Assembly: GCF_900177425.1 (NCBI RefSeq)
Contig: NZ_LT840184.1
Span: 3,636,263-3,700,262 of the forward strand
Reading direction: 5' to 3'
Length of the DNA: 64,000 nt
Origin: Paenibacillus uliginis N3/975
GTDB taxonomy: Bacteria; Bacillota; Bacilli; Paenibacillales; Paenibacillaceae
The position numbers and the translations under genes are program-made. The notes under the pieces were generated by a model. The model worked only from the letters and a program-made list of their open reading frames with translations. It had not been told where the DNA came from and ran no database searches. This document shows, piece after piece, positions 35,171-44,121 of this stretch (position 1 is the stretch's first letter; the number at the start of each line of letters is the position of its first letter).

Positions 35171-35246
35171 AGCTACTTCCCCCACTCATGTGTTATTTTC
35201 AAAAAATGACCATAACAAGTTCCTTGTTACAGTCATTTTGCTATGG

Positions 35247-35951
35247 CTAAAGTTCGTTTTTAAGGACACGCTTGTTTTCTTCCGGAATCATGAACGTTTC
35301 CGCGTATTCTTGTCTCGCTTCAATCCCGCGCACCCGTGCCAAATGTTTGTAGTATTCCAGATAAGGGAACGACTTGCTGCCCGTAACGAACCAGTGCTGG
35401 GATACAGCTTTTACCCACAGATCAAAAGCTTCCTTGGGAAAGTCAACATATACATATGGCTTGTAGTCAACCGCGTCCTCCCAATTCTCCGCATAATACA
35501 ATCTGGATGCAAAAAAAGCAGGAAGCTCACGCTCGAACGAAGGAAGTCCAGCATAAAAGCGGGCGTCATTGACGATTCGATGAGTAGTCATATGATCTTT
35601 ATGCATGCTGTTCTTCCAGTGGGTAATAATTACGTTCGGACGCACTCTGCGGATGACGTCACACACGGCCCAGCGATTCTCATCATCGTCTTTCAGCTCT
35701 CCGTCAGGCGTGTCGAATACGATAGCTTCTCCGCCCAGCATTTCAGCAAAAGCGTTCGCTTCTCGTACTTTCTGCTCACGGTATTCCGCCATATCCTGAC
35801 CGGCAGGAACGCCGCGCTCCCCTGCCGTCAAAGCTAGCGTTACGATATGATCACCCTTTAAGGAATGGTGCGCCAATACACCACCTGCTGTAAGCTCCGC
35901 ATCACCAACATGTCCACCGATCGCGAGCACCGTTATCTTCTGATCACTCAT
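35247..35951 (-). CDS. PIG-L/LmbE-type N-deacetylase
   Basis: The 234-residue protein has the LmbE zinc motifs, GGHVGDAELTAGG (family form HPDDE, here H-x-x-D-x-E) and NSMHKDHMTTHR, with the LALTAGERGVP loop between them. The family deacetylates GlcNAc-containing molecules (GlcNAc-PI, GlcNAc-malate in bacillithiol synthesis, chito-oligosaccharides). The start at 35951 has GGGAG eight bases upstream and lies two bases behind the GNAT stop; upstream ATGs run into the GNAT gene. In this cluster its substrate is probably a GlcNAc- or MurNAc-containing mono- or disaccharide. Confidence 0.88.
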   Translation of the reverse strand: MSDQKITVLAIGGHVGDAELTAGGVLAHHSLKGDHIVTLALTAGERGVPAGQDMAEYREQKVREANAFAEMLGGEAIVFDTPDGELKDDDENRWAVCDVIRRVRPNVIITHWKNSMHKDHMTTHRIVNDARFYAGLPSFERELPAFFASRLYYAENWEDAVDYKPYVYVDFPKEAFDLWVKAVSQHWFVTGSKSFPYLEYYKHLARVRGIEARQEYAETFMIPEENKRVLKNEL

Positions 35952-35953
35952 CG

Positions 35954-36919
35954 TTAAAACTCCCTTCGCATGACTGAAAATTGTTTGACGGTTTGAAAGC
36001 CTGCTTTCTCGTATATCCGGATAGCCGGATTTGTACTTCCGGTATATAGAGACATATAATCGGTCCCGATATTTTTGAATGCCTCGCACAACTTAAAGAA
36101 CAAAATACTACCCAGTCCATGTCCTTCATGATCACGATGAACGCCGATACCAGAGAAATAACCGCGCCCGTTATCCTGGCGGATGACTGGTCCCGCAAAT
36201 CCAACAACCTTGCCGTGATGCGAAGCAATCACAACAGGCACCCCATCCGAGGTAGACTTCTCGATTTCCTTTTGCCATAAAGGATTATCAAATCCTAACA
36301 GCATTTCAGCCACCCCGTGATGCTTAAGCGGATCAAACAATTCAACATGATATCCATGGCCAGCCGCCTTATCTTCCTTGGACTTACTTTGTTCAGGAAA
36401 GGTGAACTCGGCCAAATTCAAATACATAGCACATTCTCTGGCACGCTCTATGTACCCCTGACGCACGAGAAACGCATACAGCGAACTATCAACCGGTACA
36501 CCCGGAGCGTTATTGTGCTCGTGCTGCGGTGTATTCGGTATGTACCATGGCAGCATCATCGGGTTGAAGAACAGTACATCCGACTGCTTCTTGCCACATT
36601 GTCTAAATCGGTTCTCCACAGCGCCCAACATCTGCTTATAATGATCATCTGTTTTAACATCATCTGACAGCACGATGCATGTGATATAACCTGCGACGTT
36701 TCCAAGCGGCAGATCGTCTCCTGTGCATCCGCAGGCAAATCCTTTGACCTGATCGGATTCCAGCCACACAAACGTATTCTCAGGATCAAAATATGGACTA
36801 GACAGAAAAATATGATCGAAGCTTTGTTCCGTCAGCTCCTTGTAACCATCTTTCACAGCTTCTACATTCCATAAATCAATAACGGCATGAGTATATTCAT
36901 GTTTCCAAGACTCCAACAT
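35954..36919 (-). CDS. Double-GNAT acetyltransferase of the amino-sugar cluster
   Basis: Two GNAT domains form the 321-residue protein. The C-terminal one is canonical (GIGVHRDHEGHGLGSILFFK near 255-275, NPAIRIYEKAGF near 300). The N-terminal one is diverged (VAGYITCIVLSDDVKTDD). The start is ATG at 36919, ten bases behind GAGG. It is followed after two bases by the PIG-L deacetylase, so the two are translated together. A deacetylase and an acetyltransferase side by side in an amino-sugar operon suggests replacing or restoring an N-acyl group, but the substrate is unknown. Confidence 0.85.
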   Translation of the reverse strand: MLESWKHEYTHAVIDLWNVEAVKDGYKELTEQSFDHIFLSSPYFDPENTFVWLESDQVKGFACGCTGDDLPLGNVAGYITCIVLSDDVKTDDHYKQMLGAVENRFRQCGKKQSDVLFFNPMMLPWYIPNTPQHEHNNAPGVPVDSSLYAFLVRQGYIERARECAMYLNLAEFTFPEQSKSKEDKAAGHGYHVELFDPLKHHGVAEMLLGFDNPLWQKEIEKSTSDGVPVVIASHHGKVVGFAGPVIRQDNGRGYFSGIGVHRDHEGHGLGSILFFKLCEAFKNIGTDYMSLYTGSTNPAIRIYEKAGFQTVKQFSVMRREF

Positions 36920-36947
36920 GTTGATGTACACCTCACCATCTGGCAGA

Positions 36948-37178
36948 TTATTTCCGCAAGATTAGAGCCGTCTTGGCTCCTAAGTCAATACGAGCGTTGA
37001 TTGGCAGATCAGATGTCGAATCATCGGCAAGCATAAAATAATGCAATCTATATAAGATGAGCCAATGGTTGTGCCGCAGATTTCGGCATAGGCAGGACAC
37101 TGTATGCCTCTTGCTGCAACTACGAAGAAGATTGGCGTCTATTCTGCCCTTTTGAGCAATGGCCCTCCAAGTATTCAT
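36948..37178 (-). other. Open frame of doubtful status between transporter and GNAT genes
   Basis: The frame is 76 codons long and has no good ribosome site. Its first half is rich in Cys, Arg and His and looks random. Its last third (DLPINARIDLGAKTALILRK) looks like real protein, as if it were the end of a decayed gene. The stretch 36932-37218 contains nothing else. I cannot name a family. Confidence 0.25.
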
Positions 37179-37218
37179 CGTTGTTGTTGTAATGACAAAT
37201 TAGATTCATGTATTCCGA

Positions 37219-38079
37219 TTAGCCTTTTACCGCTCCTACCGTTACACCCTCCAGGAAGTACTTTTGCAAGCTAAAGAAGAGAATAAACATAGGAAGTGCG
37301 GAAATGGTGGCACCCGCCATCATCGGCGCGAAATACGTTGTATTCGCGAATCTAAAGTTTTTAAGTCCTACCTGAATCGTCTGCATATCCATGGTGTTCG
37401 TTACCAGGAAAGGCCAGAAGAATGTATTCCAGTTGTCCATGAATGTGAGGATGGCCATAACGGCCAACACCGTTTTGGATAATGGCAGAACGATCTTGAA
37501 ATAGATCTGAAATTGGTTGCATCCTTCAATTTTTGCACACTCCAATACCTCTGAAGGAATACTTCCCATAAATTGCTTAGCCAGAAATATGTTATATACC
37601 GTAACAAGTCCGGGAACGATCATTGCGGTATACGTATTCTGAATTTGAAAAGTGTTTACAATCAGGATGTAAAGAGGCACCTGTGTTACTTGATAAGGAA
37701 TCATCATCGAAACCAGCAGGACGGAGAACAGAACAGCTCTACCCTTAAACCGGATTTTGGAAAATGCATATCCTGCAAGACTCGCAAAAAACACGTTAGA
37801 AACCATTACTGTCGTTGCTACAATCAATGAGTTGATCAGCCAACGTACCGAATGTTCACTATAATCGAAAAAGAATTTATAGGAATCAAGCGATATTTTA
37901 CTTGGGAAGAGGGAATAGTTCATTGCCCCGGCTTCCACCGGATCCCCGAAAGAAGAAATAAACATGAAATAAATTGGAAACAGCGTAGCTAAAGCAAAAA
38001 GTACTAGAATTACCATGATCACCGTATTACGGGTCTTCCTACGCACAGGTTTACCTGTGTGACTGTTGTATAACGCCAT
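37219..38079 (-). CDS. ABC sugar permease, MalG/LacG type
   Basis: Six membrane helices and the EAA loop (ECAKIEGCNQFQIYFKIVLP, about 190-210) that contacts the ATPase identify the second permease of a CUT1 carbohydrate importer. The N-terminal FALATLFPIYFMFISSF and the C-terminal FSLQKYFLEGVTVGAVKG are family standards. It lies 18 bases behind the MalF-type gene. No ATPase gene follows, so a shared MsmX-type ATPase is expected. Confidence 0.92.
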   Translation of the reverse strand: MALYNSHTGKPVRRKTRNTVIMVILVLFALATLFPIYFMFISSFGDPVEAGAMNYSLFPSKISLDSYKFFFDYSEHSVRWLINSLIVATTVMVSNVFFASLAGYAFSKIRFKGRAVLFSVLLVSMMIPYQVTQVPLYILIVNTFQIQNTYTAMIVPGLVTVYNIFLAKQFMGSIPSEVLECAKIEGCNQFQIYFKIVLPLSKTVLAVMAILTFMDNWNTFFWPFLVTNTMDMQTIQVGLKNFRFANTTYFAPMMAGATISALPMFILFFSLQKYFLEGVTVGAVKG

Positions 38080-38097
38080 ATCGGTGCCCTCCTCTCC

Positions 38098-39003
38098 TTA
38101 ATATTCCACTTCTTTGCCCAGGAATTTAAATTGAACGAATGAAATCGAAGCAATAATGAAGGCCAGAACGAGAGATTGCGCTGCTGCCTTACCGAATTCA
38201 AAATATTTGAAAGCGTTATTGAAAATGAGCAAGCCCACCATCGTAGTCGCATTATCCGGACCGCCGCCCGTCATCAGATACGCGTTCTGGAATACCTGGA
38301 AGGAACCGATGACACCCGTTACTAGCAAAAATAAAGTCGTTGGTTTCAGACACGGAATGACGATGTACCACAGTTTTTTCAGGAAAGAAGCTCCGTCCAG
38401 TTCTGCGGCTTCATAATAACTTTCATCAATGCCGAGTAATGCAGCCAAATAAATAATAATACTCGTTCCATGACTGGACAGCCATGACATTAATACGAGA
38501 GAGAACATAGCAGTAGAGCTAGATCCCAGCCAGTTGCTGTTGCTTATCCCGAACACACTGAGCAGCTGGTTGAAAATACCTGACGGCATCGGATCAAAAA
38601 TCCAAAGCCATACAACGGAAAGAGCTACACCGGACGCTACGGCCGGAAGATAATAAATAGCCTTGAATATGCTCTGCGTTTTTTTTCTTAACGGAAGAAT
38701 CAAAATAGCCACAGAAAAGGATATGAACAGACCGACCGGCACCGTGAGCACCGTATATAAAACCGTGTTGTAAATTGATTTCCAGAACAGGCTGTCAGAG
38801 AATGTGGCTATATAATTCTCGAATCCGATGTATTCTGAACCAAGCGGTTTGTATTTTTGAAAACTGATTATAAACGCACTTACAACGGGATACGCAGTAA
38901 ACATCGCAAATACAACGAGTGCAACAGCGATAAAGGCATAACCGTAGCCGCTGTCTCCTTTGATCCGACGTCTTTTGATTGGTTTGGCGAGTTGTGTCAT
39001 CAT
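38098..39003 (-). CDS. ABC sugar permease, MalF/LacF type
   Basis: The 301-residue CUT1 permease has six helices, the EAA loop EAAELDGASFLKKLWYIVIP and the usual end FKFLGKEVEY. Conserved LMTGGGPDNATT follows the EAA loop as in MalF relatives. It is transcribed between the binding-protein gene and the MalG-type gene. Confidence 0.92.
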   Translation of the reverse strand: MMTQLAKPIKRRRIKGDSGYGYAFIAVALVVFAMFTAYPVVSAFIISFQKYKPLGSEYIGFENYIATFSDSLFWKSIYNTVLYTVLTVPVGLFISFSVAILILPLRKKTQSIFKAIYYLPAVASGVALSVVWLWIFDPMPSGIFNQLLSVFGISNSNWLGSSSTAMFSLVLMSWLSSHGTSIIIYLAALLGIDESYYEAAELDGASFLKKLWYIVIPCLKPTTLFLLVTGVIGSFQVFQNAYLMTGGGPDNATTMVGLLIFNNAFKYFEFGKAAAQSLVLAFIIASISFVQFKFLGKEVEY

Positions 39004-39085
39004 GCGAAGCTCCTTTCACTGCTCGGTTCAAGCATATACCGGATAGCCGCATGAACTTAGACAAGCGGCTATCCGATTTAACCTA

Positions 39086-40531
39086 TTAGTCTTTTACAAT
39101 TCCGTCTTCACCAAAGGCTTTAACGGCTCCTTCTTTCACAGCATCGTACATTTGTTCAGGCGTAATTTCTCCAGCAATTAATGCTTGCAGTTTCGGAATA
39201 ATGACCTCATCTTCCAATTTGATTCCTTTTGCACCCATATCGGTTGGAATATCAGTACGTGCAGGTGTAGCTTGAGTAAGCAATGTTTCAACAGCTGCTA
39301 CGTTATCCGGGTTTCTATCGATTTTCATATCCTTCGCAGCTTCTCTGCCGCTCTTTGTGATATGTGCTGCAAACAGGTCGTTGTTCGTAGTCGCTGCTAC
39401 TTCACCAGCAGCGAGGAAGTAAGCCGCTTTTACGACATTGGCTTTATGCTCAGGCGTAGGCTCATTCTTACCGCGGAAAGTTACATAACCGTCAACAGCA
39501 ACGCTTGATGATTGTTTTTGACCCGCAAAGGTTGGAACCGGCAGAACGATATACTCCACAGGGATACTTCCTGACACAGCACTACCATCATTTGCTTTAA
39601 TTTTCTCATTGTTTTGGTTGGCGTTATTTTCAAAAGTGGCAAGACCTTTTCCCGTAATCATCGTTTGACCTGTCAAGAACATGTTCCAACGTTTACCAGC
39701 ATCTACAGAGCTAAGCTCTTTCGGCATGGAACCGTCGTCGATCATTTGACGGATAGCTTTCAGCACTTCCAGGAAGTTCTTGCTCGTGTAAGCATACTTC
39801 AGGTCTTTATCAAAGGCGTGCGGCATGCCCGCATTTTTAATCAGAATGGTCAGATAGTCTCTGGAAGCAACACCAGCGGTTGCAAATACGAAGCCGTAAC
39901 GGGATGTCTTATCCCCTTCTTTTACAACACCCTTTTTGATCTGCTCACGGAATTCTTCGTAAGTCCATCCTTCTTTTTGTACTTTTTTATAGTCGATACC
40001 AGCTTCCTCCAGGAACTGTTTGTTACCGCCAATGGCGTGAACTTCCATGTAACCCGGGAATCCATAAAGACTGCTGCCCATTTTCATGTATTCCAATGGA
40101 GCAGCATCAAAGTCTTCAATCATTTCCTTGGTTGCTGTATCCGTGATGTCCATCAGCATGCCTTGCTCAACGTATTTGGAAAGACCGCCAGAAGGGATGA
40201 ATGCGATATCCGGTGGGCTGCCTGCGTTAACCTGAGTATCGAGCTTCTGAGTCATATCTTCCCAACTGGCAGGCTCGATTTTCAAAGTCAGGTTTGGATA
40301 CATAGCAGTAAAGTCTTTTTCCAATTGTGCGAATCTATCCTGAAAATTACCAGATACTGGTGGAAGGAGGGCTGTGATTGTATCTTTAGCTTCGGTTTTT
40401 GTGCCTCCATCCGTCGTTCCTGGATTTTGCGCATCCTTGTTGTCAGTTCCACTTCCACTTCCACCGCCACAAGCGGATAATGCTAAGGTTAAAGCGAGAA
40501 CAGGTGCTAATATACGCATCTTCTTTTTCAT
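39086..40531 (-). CDS. ABC sugar-binding lipoprotein (CUT1 family)
   Basis: A lipoprotein signal with lipobox LSAC (Cys 21) and a Gly/Ser/Thr-rich linker precede a type 1 extracellular binding domain of 481 residues in all (DTITALLPPVSGNFQDRFAQ, then AGSPPDIAFIPSGGLSKYVE). It should capture the imported sugar at the cell surface. The position directly behind murQ (41 bases) and in the same operon as namZ suggests a MurNAc-containing mono- or disaccharide or a muropeptide sugar. AGGGGAGG precedes the ATG. Confidence 0.9.
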   Translation of the reverse strand: MKKKMRILAPVLALTLALSACGGGSGSGTDNKDAQNPGTTDGGTKTEAKDTITALLPPVSGNFQDRFAQLEKDFTAMYPNLTLKIEPASWEDMTQKLDTQVNAGSPPDIAFIPSGGLSKYVEQGMLMDITDTATKEMIEDFDAAPLEYMKMGSSLYGFPGYMEVHAIGGNKQFLEEAGIDYKKVQKEGWTYEEFREQIKKGVVKEGDKTSRYGFVFATAGVASRDYLTILIKNAGMPHAFDKDLKYAYTSKNFLEVLKAIRQMIDDGSMPKELSSVDAGKRWNMFLTGQTMITGKGLATFENNANQNNEKIKANDGSAVSGSIPVEYIVLPVPTFAGQKQSSSVAVDGYVTFRGKNEPTPEHKANVVKAAYFLAAGEVAATTNNDLFAAHITKSGREAAKDMKIDRNPDNVAAVETLLTQATPARTDIPTDMGAKGIKLEDEVIIPKLQALIAGEITPEQMYDAVKEGAVKAFGEDGIVKD

Positions 40532-40572
40532 TACTCACAAACCTCCCCTAAGAATATACAATCTTTTTCACA

Positions 40573-41481
40573 TCACTTTTGTAATTGTGCGAATGCTTTT
40601 TTCAGACTGCCTTCGCTTTCATCCAGCGCTTGTTCTGCCTTCTCTGCGTCTAAACCGGTTTTGATCATCATAATGGCTAATTTACAGCTCATGGAAGCGC
40701 TTTCCAAATAACTAATAGCTGTCTTATCGTCTACCCCCGTAGCTGACTTAATAATACGAACTGAGCGGTCATACAATTTGATATTGCTTGCTTTAAGGTC
40801 AACCATAAGGTTGTTGTATGTCTTCCCAAGCTTTACCATCGTACAGGTTGTGAGCATGTTGAGAACCAGCTTTGTTGCAGTGCCTGCCTTCAATCGGGTA
40901 GATCCCATGATGACTTCGGGTCCAACAACCGGCGCGATACATACGTCGCATACGGGCTCAACCCTTGAATTCTTGTTATTGACTACACCGATTGTGGCCG
41001 CTCCAATCTCTCCTGCCTTCTTCAAGCCGGCAATGACAAATTGTGCACTTCCACTCGCTGTGATCCCAATGACAACATCCCTGTCCGTTACGCCGCATCG
41101 TTCAATTAATGCGATCCCCTCCTCTGCATTGTCTTCATAACCTTCAACTGCCAGCCTCAGTGCCACATCGCCTCCGGCAATATGTCCCTGCACCAGCAAT
41201 GGGTCAGTACCAAAAGTAGGAGGACATTCCGAAGCATCAAGCACACCTAGTCTCCCGGAAGTTCCAGCCCCTATGTAAAACATTCTACCGCCATTTTTAA
41301 GCACACGGTGTAAAATATCAACCGCTTTCATAATTTGCGGTATTTCTGCTGCTACGGCGTCCGGAACCTTGGAATCCTGCTCATTCATTAGACGCAGCAT
41401 TTGTTCCGTTGTACATTCATCGATCATCTGAGTCTTCTCATTGATCTCTTCTGTCGTCAATCCCGCCAGATACTCATCCAT
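40573..41481 (-). CDS. murQ: N-acetylmuramic acid 6-phosphate etherase MurQ
   Basis: MurQ splits MurNAc-6-P into GlcNAc-6-P and D-lactate. The SIS domain carries all hallmarks: GRMFYIGAGTSGRLGVLDAS, ECPPTFGT, AGGDVALRLAVEGYEDN, GITASGSAQFVIAGL, and GPEVIMGSTRLKAGTATK with VLNMLTT. From the ATG at 41481, six bases behind AGGGGG, it has 302 residues, the normal size. Upstream ATGs lie before or on that site. It is the first gene of the operon and has a clear promoter at 41522-41550. Confidence 0.96.
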   Translation of the reverse strand: MDEYLAGLTTEEINEKTQMIDECTTEQMLRLMNEQDSKVPDAVAAEIPQIMKAVDILHRVLKNGGRMFYIGAGTSGRLGVLDASECPPTFGTDPLLVQGHIAGGDVALRLAVEGYEDNAEEGIALIERCGVTDRDVVIGITASGSAQFVIAGLKKAGEIGAATIGVVNNKNSRVEPVCDVCIAPVVGPEVIMGSTRLKAGTATKLVLNMLTTCTMVKLGKTYNNLMVDLKASNIKLYDRSVRIIKSATGVDDKTAISYLESASMSCKLAIMMIKTGLDAEKAEQALDESEGSLKKAFAQLQK

Positions 41482-41521
41482 GGCCATCCCCCTATCCCAG
41501 TTATTTGAATTTCTTAATTGC

Positions 41522-41570
41522 ATCTTAACGAGAAATTTCATTTTGGTCAATAGTTTCTGAAATAAAATTT
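41522..41570 (-). promoter_or_regulatory. murQ promoter with candidate RpiR-type site
   Basis: On the minus strand TTGACC (41550-41545) and TAAGAT (41527-41522) are 17 bases apart. Just upstream (41570-41551) lies AAATTTTATTTCAGAAACTA, which shares AAATTTTATTTCA and GAAA with a site before the GH4 gene on the other side of the regulator. It is a candidate operator of the RpiR protein, placed where an activator or a catabolite-type regulator could act. Confidence 0.6.
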
Positions 41571-41612
41571 TATAATAAAATATAACACTGGTTTTTTATT
41601 TTGATATTTCAT

Positions 41613-41657
41613 AAAAAAAGACACCGGCTTTTTTGCTGAAATCACCGGTGTCTTTTA
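41613..41657. terminator. Terminator behind the RpiR gene
   Basis: AAAAGACACCGG and CCGGTGTCTTTT form a 12 bp stem with T tracts on both strands. It ends the regulator transcript just before the murQ promoter region. Confidence 0.9.
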
Positions 41658-41660
41658 TGA

Positions 41661-42524
41661 CTATTTTCGATGCTTACTCGATATAATATTGTGCGTCTTA
41701 GTCAAATATTTCTTTACATTTCTGTATTCGGCACTTGCTACACCGGCAAATAAAATATCAATAACGGTAAGCATAGCGATCCGTGATCCCATGGCACCAC
41801 TGCGAATGGTTAGCTCTGGAGTAGAAATGCTCAGTACAATATTGGCCTTCTCAGCCAATTCACTCTTATTGTACTTAGTTATGGCAATAATTGTGGCTCC
41901 CGTTTTCTTGGCGATATCGAGCGAATCAAGAATATCCACGGTATCCCCGGAATTAGATATAAAGATAGCAACATCATTTTTTTCAAGCAGTGTTGCTGCT
42001 GTAAGTTGACTATGCCCATCCGTATAGGCATGGCACATTTTGTTAATACGGGAAAACTTCTGTTCTGCATCTATTCCGACCAGACCAGAAGCGCCGATAC
42101 CAAAAAATACAATACGCTTACATTGACGAAGCACTTTTACCGCACGATCTATCGCGTCTTTATTAATAACACTCATCGTATCTTCAATGGATTTGATGTT
42201 GTTCCGCGAAATATTCGAAATAATTGTGGTCAGATCATCACCAGGCTGAATATCAGTATACTGATGCCTCTGTTCCTCATCCATTGAACCTAGTGATGCC
42301 GAAATGCTCACGATAAAGCTGCGATACCCCGTGTACCCCATAGTTTTACAAAACCGCAGTACCGATGCGTCACTTGTCTTCGTTAGTTGGGCAAGGCTCT
42401 TAATCGAAAGATGAGGGATTTCCTCTAAATTCTCCAATATATACTCCGCAAGCATTTTCTCCACAGGTGTCAAGCTGTCTTTCATATCCCGAATCTTTAT
42501 CAAAATATTATCGTTGATTGACAT
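41661..42524 (-). CDS. RpiR/MurR-type regulator with SIS domain
   Basis: An N-terminal RpiR helix-turn-helix (about 15-75: LTPVEKMLAEYILENLEEIP, IKSLAQLTKTSDASVLRFCK, TMGYTGYRSF) is followed by a sugar-phosphate-binding SIS domain (RIVFFGIGASGLVGIDAEQK, FISNSGDTVDILDSLDIAKK). MurR of E. coli has the same design and senses MurNAc-6-P. It lies between the two arms of the cluster, is divergent from the GH4 gene and is read toward murQ, so it most likely controls both arms. Confidence 0.92.
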   Translation of the reverse strand: MSINDNILIKIRDMKDSLTPVEKMLAEYILENLEEIPHLSIKSLAQLTKTSDASVLRFCKTMGYTGYRSFIVSISASLGSMDEEQRHQYTDIQPGDDLTTIISNISRNNIKSIEDTMSVINKDAIDRAVKVLRQCKRIVFFGIGASGLVGIDAEQKFSRINKMCHAYTDGHSQLTAATLLEKNDVAIFISNSGDTVDILDSLDIAKKTGATIIAITKYNKSELAEKANIVLSISTPELTIRSGAMGSRIAMLTVIDILFAGVASAEYRNVKKYLTKTHNIISSKHRK

Positions 42525-42674
42525 ATGATTTCCCTACTCATCCTATAGTCTATAAAAACAAAAACCTGATTCTACTCTCTTACAAATCAAAAATCAATAT
42601 CATCATAAGCTCAATTACAACAAAATACAAGATCAATATAACAGCTTCATGATAGAACTATCAATTCCCAACCC

Positions 42675-42759
42675 CGAAATTTTATTTCATGAAAAATATA
42701 TCATTTTGAAAATTTAATTCTATTTTATATTGCAGCGCTTTCAAAAGCAATGCTATAAT
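42675..42759 (+). promoter_or_regulatory. GH4-kinase promoter with candidate RpiR site
   Basis: TTGCAG (42730-42735) and TATAAT (42754-42759) are 18 bases apart. Upstream, GAAATTTTATTTCATGAAAA starts at 42675 and shares AAATTTTATTTCA and GAAA with the murQ upstream region; its TTTCATGAAA part is palindromic. GCGCTTTCA at the -35 box resembles half of a CcpA cre site, which would allow carbon catabolite repression, but the match is imperfect. Confidence 0.6.
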
Positions 42760-42819
42760 AGCAGCAAAAATGAGTACATATTTACAAAATCACAATGTAT
42801 CGAAGGGTGGAATAAGAAA

Positions 42820-44121
42820 ATGAGTAAAAAATTGAAAATTGCAATAATCGGATCAGGCAGCACGTACACCCCGGAACTGATTGAAGGTATGATTAAGCGT
42901 AAAGATATATTACCGATAGATGAACTCGTACTTATGGATATTGATGCTAGGAAACTGGAAACAGTAGGCAAGCTTTGTGAACGAATGATTCAGGCAGAGC
43001 AGATTCCTTGCCGGGTCATCATGACACAGGACTTGGATGAAGCGCTGCTGGATGCAGACTTTGTGCTTGGACAGATCCGTGTTGGCAAACTGCCGGCCAG
43101 AGTGCTGGATGAGACCATTCCTCTGAAATATGGATTGATCGGACAGGAAACATGCGGTATTGGCGGATTCTTCAAAGCGATGCGCACGATCCCAGTCATG
43201 CTTCATATTACAGAACGAATGAAAGAGCTGTGCCCTGATGCGTGGCTAATCAATTTCTCTAACCCAGCCGGAATAATAACAGAAGCTCTGCTCAATCACT
43301 CTGATGTAAAAATGCTGGGACTCTGCAATGTGCCATTCAACATGTTTAAGAGCATACACGAGACATTAAAGCTGGATCAGCCAAATTTTACTTATGTAGG
43401 ACTTAATCATCTAAGCTGGATTACAGCCATAGAACAAGACGGAACAGACTATTTGAAATCCGCGCTTGATATGGGTCTGAACAGTGAAGCGATGAAAAAC
43501 ATACCTTCTAGCGGATTCAGCAAAGAGCTTGTCCAGATGGTTGGGGCCATCCCTTCTTCCTATCTGGAGTATTACTACTTCAAGGAGAAGAAATATAAAC
43601 TTCTTAAAGAGAGCGAAATTACACGAGGCGAGAAATGTATGCAGATTGAGGAAGAACTGCTGGGAATCTATTCCGATTCCGAATTGCACAGTAAACCAGA
43701 ACTTTTATCATCACGTGGAGGTGCGAACTATTCCGAAGTAGCGATCAGCTTAGTGGATGCCATCTATAACGATAAGCAAGAGGTTCATGTCGTGAACCTG
43801 CTAAATAACGGTGCTTTGGATTTCATGAAAGACTCCGACGCTGTTGAAATGTGTGCGGTTATTGGCAAAGATGGCGCGAAACCGATCCCTGTGCCTGATT
43901 TCAACAATGAACACATTATCGATTATATGAGAATGGTAAAAGCTTATGAGCGTGAGACTGTTACTGCAGCGGTGAGCGGCAGCGAAGATGCCGCTATGCG
44001 CGCACTGCTGATGAATCCACTCGTTGGTGATTATGACGCTGCATATAACTGTTTTCAAGAACTGAAAGAAGCGCATAAGGAATATCTCCCGCAATTTTAT
44101 ACGAAAGAAAAGATGTCGTGA
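42820..44121 (+). CDS. GH4 6-phospho-glycosidase (NAD-dependent)
   Basis: The GH4 family uses NAD+ and a divalent metal for redox-assisted cleavage of 6-phospho-glycosides. The NAD loop IAIIGSGSTYTPELIEGMI, then QETCGIGGFFKAMRTIPVML with the metal-binding Cys, LINFSNPAGIITEALL and GLNHLSWITA are all present. The 433 residues match LicH/CelF/ChbF relatives. The start is ATG at 42820, nine bases behind GGGTGG; an earlier in-frame ATG lies inside the -35 region and cannot be used. It is translated together with a BadF-type kinase (TGATG overlap), which would supply its phosphorylated substrate since no PTS is present. Confidence 0.92.
   Translation: MSKKLKIAIIGSGSTYTPELIEGMIKRKDILPIDELVLMDIDARKLETVGKLCERMIQAEQIPCRVIMTQDLDEALLDADFVLGQIRVGKLPARVLDETIPLKYGLIGQETCGIGGFFKAMRTIPVMLHITERMKELCPDAWLINFSNPAGIITEALLNHSDVKMLGLCNVPFNMFKSIHETLKLDQPNFTYVGLNHLSWITAIEQDGTDYLKSALDMGLNSEAMKNIPSSGFSKELVQMVGAIPSSYLEYYYFKEKKYKLLKESEITRGEKCMQIEEELLGIYSDSELHSKPELLSSRGGANYSEVAISLVDAIYNDKQEVHVVNLLNNGALDFMKDSDAVEMCAVIGKDGAKPIPVPDFNNEHIIDYMRMVKAYERETVTAAVSGSEDAAMRALLMNPLVGDYDAAYNCFQELKEAHKEYLPQFYTKEKMS

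Noticed and set aside
35190..35837. 215-codon open frame on the plus strand
   Set aside because: It runs antisense through the PIG-L gene, whose zinc motifs are clear, and shows no domain.
39614..40480. 288-codon open frame on the plus strand
   Set aside because: It is the antisense shadow of the sugar-binding lipoprotein gene; the protein is rich in Phe, His and Cys without pattern.
42731..42744. CcpA cre site before the GH4 gene
   Set aside because: GCGCTTTCA matches the right half but the left half departs at three positions, so it is mentioned only as possible.
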